Assembly (NCBI RefSeq): GCF_902489365.1
Contig: NZ_CABTZR010000032.1
Span: 1 to 24,064 of the forward strand
DNA: 24,064 nucleotides
Source of the DNA: an uncultured Corynebacterium sp.
GTDB taxonomy: Bacteria; Actinomycetota; Actinomycetes; Mycobacteriales; Mycobacteriaceae
Direction of reading: 5' to 3'
The notes under the pieces are model-generated. The model was not told where the DNA came from. It worked only from the letters and a program-made list of their open reading frames with translations, and searched no databases. This document shows positions 22,541 to 24,064 of this stretch, one piece after another. Position 1 is the first letter of the stretch. Each line of letters begins with the position of its first letter. The position numbers and the translations under genes were made by a program.

Positions 22541-23599
22541 ATGACGAATGAGATTATCCACGACATCCGCGGCCACGCTGGCGTTCTTACACTAAACCGG
22601 CCCAAGGCCATTAACGCGTTGAATCAGACGATGATCGATGAGATGACGGCGGTTTTGAAGGACTGGCAGGACGATGACCGCGTCAAGCTCGTTATCCTAC
22701 GAGGCGCTGGTGAACGTGGGCTGTGTGCTGGCGGCGACGTTGCGGCCTTGTACCACGATGCCCTGGAGGGCGGTACGACAGGTGCCCATTTCTGGAAGAC
22801 GGAATATGAACTGAACTATTTAATCTCCACCTATTCCAAGCCCTATGTAGCGCTCATGGAGGGCATTGTGTTGGGCGGCGGAATCGGTGTCTCAGCGCAC
22901 GCCTCACACCGCATTGTTTGCGAGGATTCGCGCATCGGAATGCCGGAGGTGGGAATTGGGTATTCGCCCGATGCCGGTGGGTCCTATCTGCTGTCCCGGG
23001 CTGCGGATCGCCTTGGCCGGCACTTGGCGTATACCGCGATCCACGTGGGAGCCGCGGAGGCGATCGATACCGGCTTCGCGGACTACTTCGTGCCCAAGGA
23101 CAAGCTCGATGCTCTCGTTGAGCAGCTGGTGGAGACGGGCGACCCAGCCGATATTGAGAAGTTCACAGAGTCAGTGGGCCCAGGCTTCGGTAAGGACCGC
23201 GCCGAAATGGTGGACGTCTATGCTGCAGACACCGCTGAAGAGACCCTTGCCCGTCTGCAAGAACGTGCAGCAGCAGGCGGCGACGGGCATTGGGCGGCGA
23301 AGGCCGCCAAGCGGATGAGCTTGAATTCCCCGCTGGGCATTCGCGTCACCGAGGAATCCTTGAATCGCAATGCGTCGATGAGCCTCGCGGAGACCTTGAC
23401 CCAGGAATTCTGGATGTCCGTGAACATGCAAAAACACAAGGAATTTGTGGAGGGAATTCGCGCGCAAATCGTCGATAAGGACCGCAATCCTTCCTGGGAG
23501 TATGGGTCCATCGGCGCCGTTCCCGACGACGTGGTGGCGTCTATCCTCGAACCCATCGAGGGCAGCGTGGAAGCCCCAGAATTCAATGACCACCAGTGA
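22541..23599 (+). CDS. 3-hydroxyisobutyryl-CoA hydrolase
   Basis: A 352-aa crotonase-fold protein of the length and pattern of 3-hydroxyisobutyryl-CoA hydrolase, which releases free 3-hydroxyisobutyrate in valine catabolism. It shows LTLNRPKAINALN, CAGGDVAAL (oxyanion hole), VLGGGIGVSAHASHR, and MPEVGIGYSPDAGGSYLLSR, with catalytic Glu136 and Asp144. The long C-terminal part (NRNASMSLAETLTQEF, EGIRAQIVDKDRNPSW) is the extension typical of this subgroup: the last motif, with a DK-R-P-W ending, is shared by the family. AGGAGGAG stands 7 nt before the ATG. It lies between a thiolase and an enoyl-CoA hydratase, which fits a methacrylyl-CoA to 3-hydroxyisobutyrate step. It resembles the protein at 11955 but keeps the more standard PDAGG motif. 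Confidence 0.9.
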   Translation: MTNEIIHDIRGHAGVLTLNRPKAINALNQTMIDEMTAVLKDWQDDDRVKLVILRGAGERGLCAGGDVAALYHDALEGGTTGAHFWKTEYELNYLISTYSKPYVALMEGIVLGGGIGVSAHASHRIVCEDSRIGMPEVGIGYSPDAGGSYLLSRAADRLGRHLAYTAIHVGAAEAIDTGFADYFVPKDKLDALVEQLVETGDPADIEKFTESVGPGFGKDRAEMVDVYAADTAEETLARLQERAAAGGDGHWAAKAAKRMSLNSPLGIRVTEESLNRNASMSLAETLTQEFWMSVNMQKHKEFVEGIRAQIVDKDRNPSWEYGSIGAVPDDVVASILEPIEGSVEAPEFNDHQ

Positions 23600-23638
23600 T
23601 TAAGTACCAGTCAAAAGCACAGGAAGGACACTATTACC

Positions 23639-24064
23639 ATGGCAATTCTTAGAGAAAAGCGCGACCGCGTCGCACTCATCACGCTCAATCGTCCGGAGGC
23701 GCTTAATGCCCTGAACAACGACACCATGCTTGAAGTTACTCAGGCAGTTCAGGAATTCGACGCCGATGCAGAAGTAGGGGCAATCGTCATCACCGGTTCG
23801 GAGAAGGCGTTTGCGGCCGGTGCAGATATCAAGGAAATGTCCTCGAAGTCAGCGACAGAGATGTACACCGCGGACTGGTTCGCAGGTTGGGACGTCCTCA
23901 CACGAGCCCGCACGCCGATCATTGCTGCGGTGAACGGATACGCGCTCGGTGGAGGTTGCGAGCTGGCCATGATGTGTGACTTCATCATCGCTGGCGACAA
24001 GGCCAAGTTTGGCCAGCCGGAGGTCAACCTGGGCGTCACTCCGGGTATGGGAGGCTCCCAGCGA
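23639..24064 (+). CDS. Enoyl-CoA hydratase, 5' part (cut by window end)
   Basis: The first 142 codons of a crotonase-family enzyme, running open to the window edge. The start ATG at 23639 follows AGGAAGGA with a spacing of about 10 nt and lies 39 nt after the upstream stop. The protein opens MAILREKRDRVALITLNRPEALNAL (split by its first strand), then KAFAAGADIKEM (the oxyanion and CoA-binding loop), GGGCELAMMCD with Glu108, and FGQPEVNLGVTPGMGGSQR with Glu128. Both catalytic glutamates of enoyl-CoA hydratases are present. It hydrates trans-2-enoyl-CoA to 3-hydroxyacyl-CoA. Together with the adjacent 3-hydroxyisobutyryl-CoA hydrolase it could perform consecutive steps of valine breakdown. Confidence 0.92.
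   Translation, partial: MAILREKRDRVALITLNRPEALNALNNDTMLEVTQAVQEFDADAEVGAIVITGSEKAFAAGADIKEMSSKSATEMYTADWFAGWDVLTRARTPIIAAVNGYALGGGCELAMMCDFIIAGDKAKFGQPEVNLGVTPGMGGSQR

Noticed and set aside
1..24064. tRNA genes, CRISPR arrays, insertion sequences, prophage
   Set aside because: I found no tRNA-like folds with a T-loop, no regularly spaced repeats, and no transposase or phage protein in any frame.

Overview
The window is a high-GC actinobacterial chromosome segment, almost certainly Corynebacterium. The left end has the order rpf2 - ksgA - ispE - duplicated-ATPase ABC-F, which is typical of Corynebacteriales. Many genes have a corynebacterial-type -10 hexamer (TANANT-like) only 6-8 bases before the start codon, as in leaderless transcripts. 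Assignment below genus is not possible from what I can see. Family assignments come from reading motifs and from memory of family sequences; no searches were run.

Layout. 86-3045 (+): rpf2 (cell-wall lytic resuscitation factor), ksgA (16S rRNA dimethylase) and ispE (isoprenoid kinase), the last two overlapping by ATGA. 3070-4380 (-): a histidine-rich lipoprotein of the AztD zinc metallochaperone type, with a possible Zur-like operator in front. 4472-6307 (+): an ABC-F protein. 6316-7230 (-): an AEC-family permease. 7401-7991 (+): a secreted CAP-like protein. 8099-8419 (+): a small ABM-domain monooxygenase with a strong terminator. 8661-10964 (-): an OatA-like membrane acyltransferase with an SGNH domain. 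11060-11857 (-): a Cof-type HAD phosphatase. 11955-12989 (+): a 3-hydroxyisobutyryl-CoA hydrolase-like crotonase. 13033-16581 (-): a three-gene operon of a UDP-sulfoquinovose-synthase-like enzyme, an SQD2/SqdX-like glycosyltransferase and a DUF6882-like protein. 16777-17433 (+): a six-TM membrane protein, divergent from that operon. 17571-18530 (-): a small hypothetical protein and a gamma-carbonic-anhydrase-like protein. 18566-19435 (+): a patatin-like lipase. 19562-21127 (+): an AspT-type exchanger with a clear terminator. 21327-end (+): an acyl-CoA operon of thiolase, 3-hydroxyisobutyryl-CoA hydrolase and enoyl-CoA hydratase (cut by the window edge).

Most notable points. (1) A probable sulfolipid (sulfoquinovosyl diacylglycerol-type) operon in a non-photosynthetic corynebacterium, with a third uncharacterised gene and a divergent small membrane protein. 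(2) A 69-bp palindromic element present twice, at 8539-8607 (inverted) and 17485-17553, in convergent intergenic gaps. Both copies start 51-53 nt after a stop codon, share the first 32 nt with two differences, and carry an internal GATCTGG(C/T)CAGATC palindrome. (3) An orphan AztD-like zinc lipoprotein.

I saw no tRNA, rRNA, CRISPR array, insertion sequence or phage gene. No gene-free stretch exceeds 300 bases. The largest gaps (8420-8660, 21128-21326, 16582-16776, 7231-7400) hold the terminators, repeats and promoter-like sites listed.
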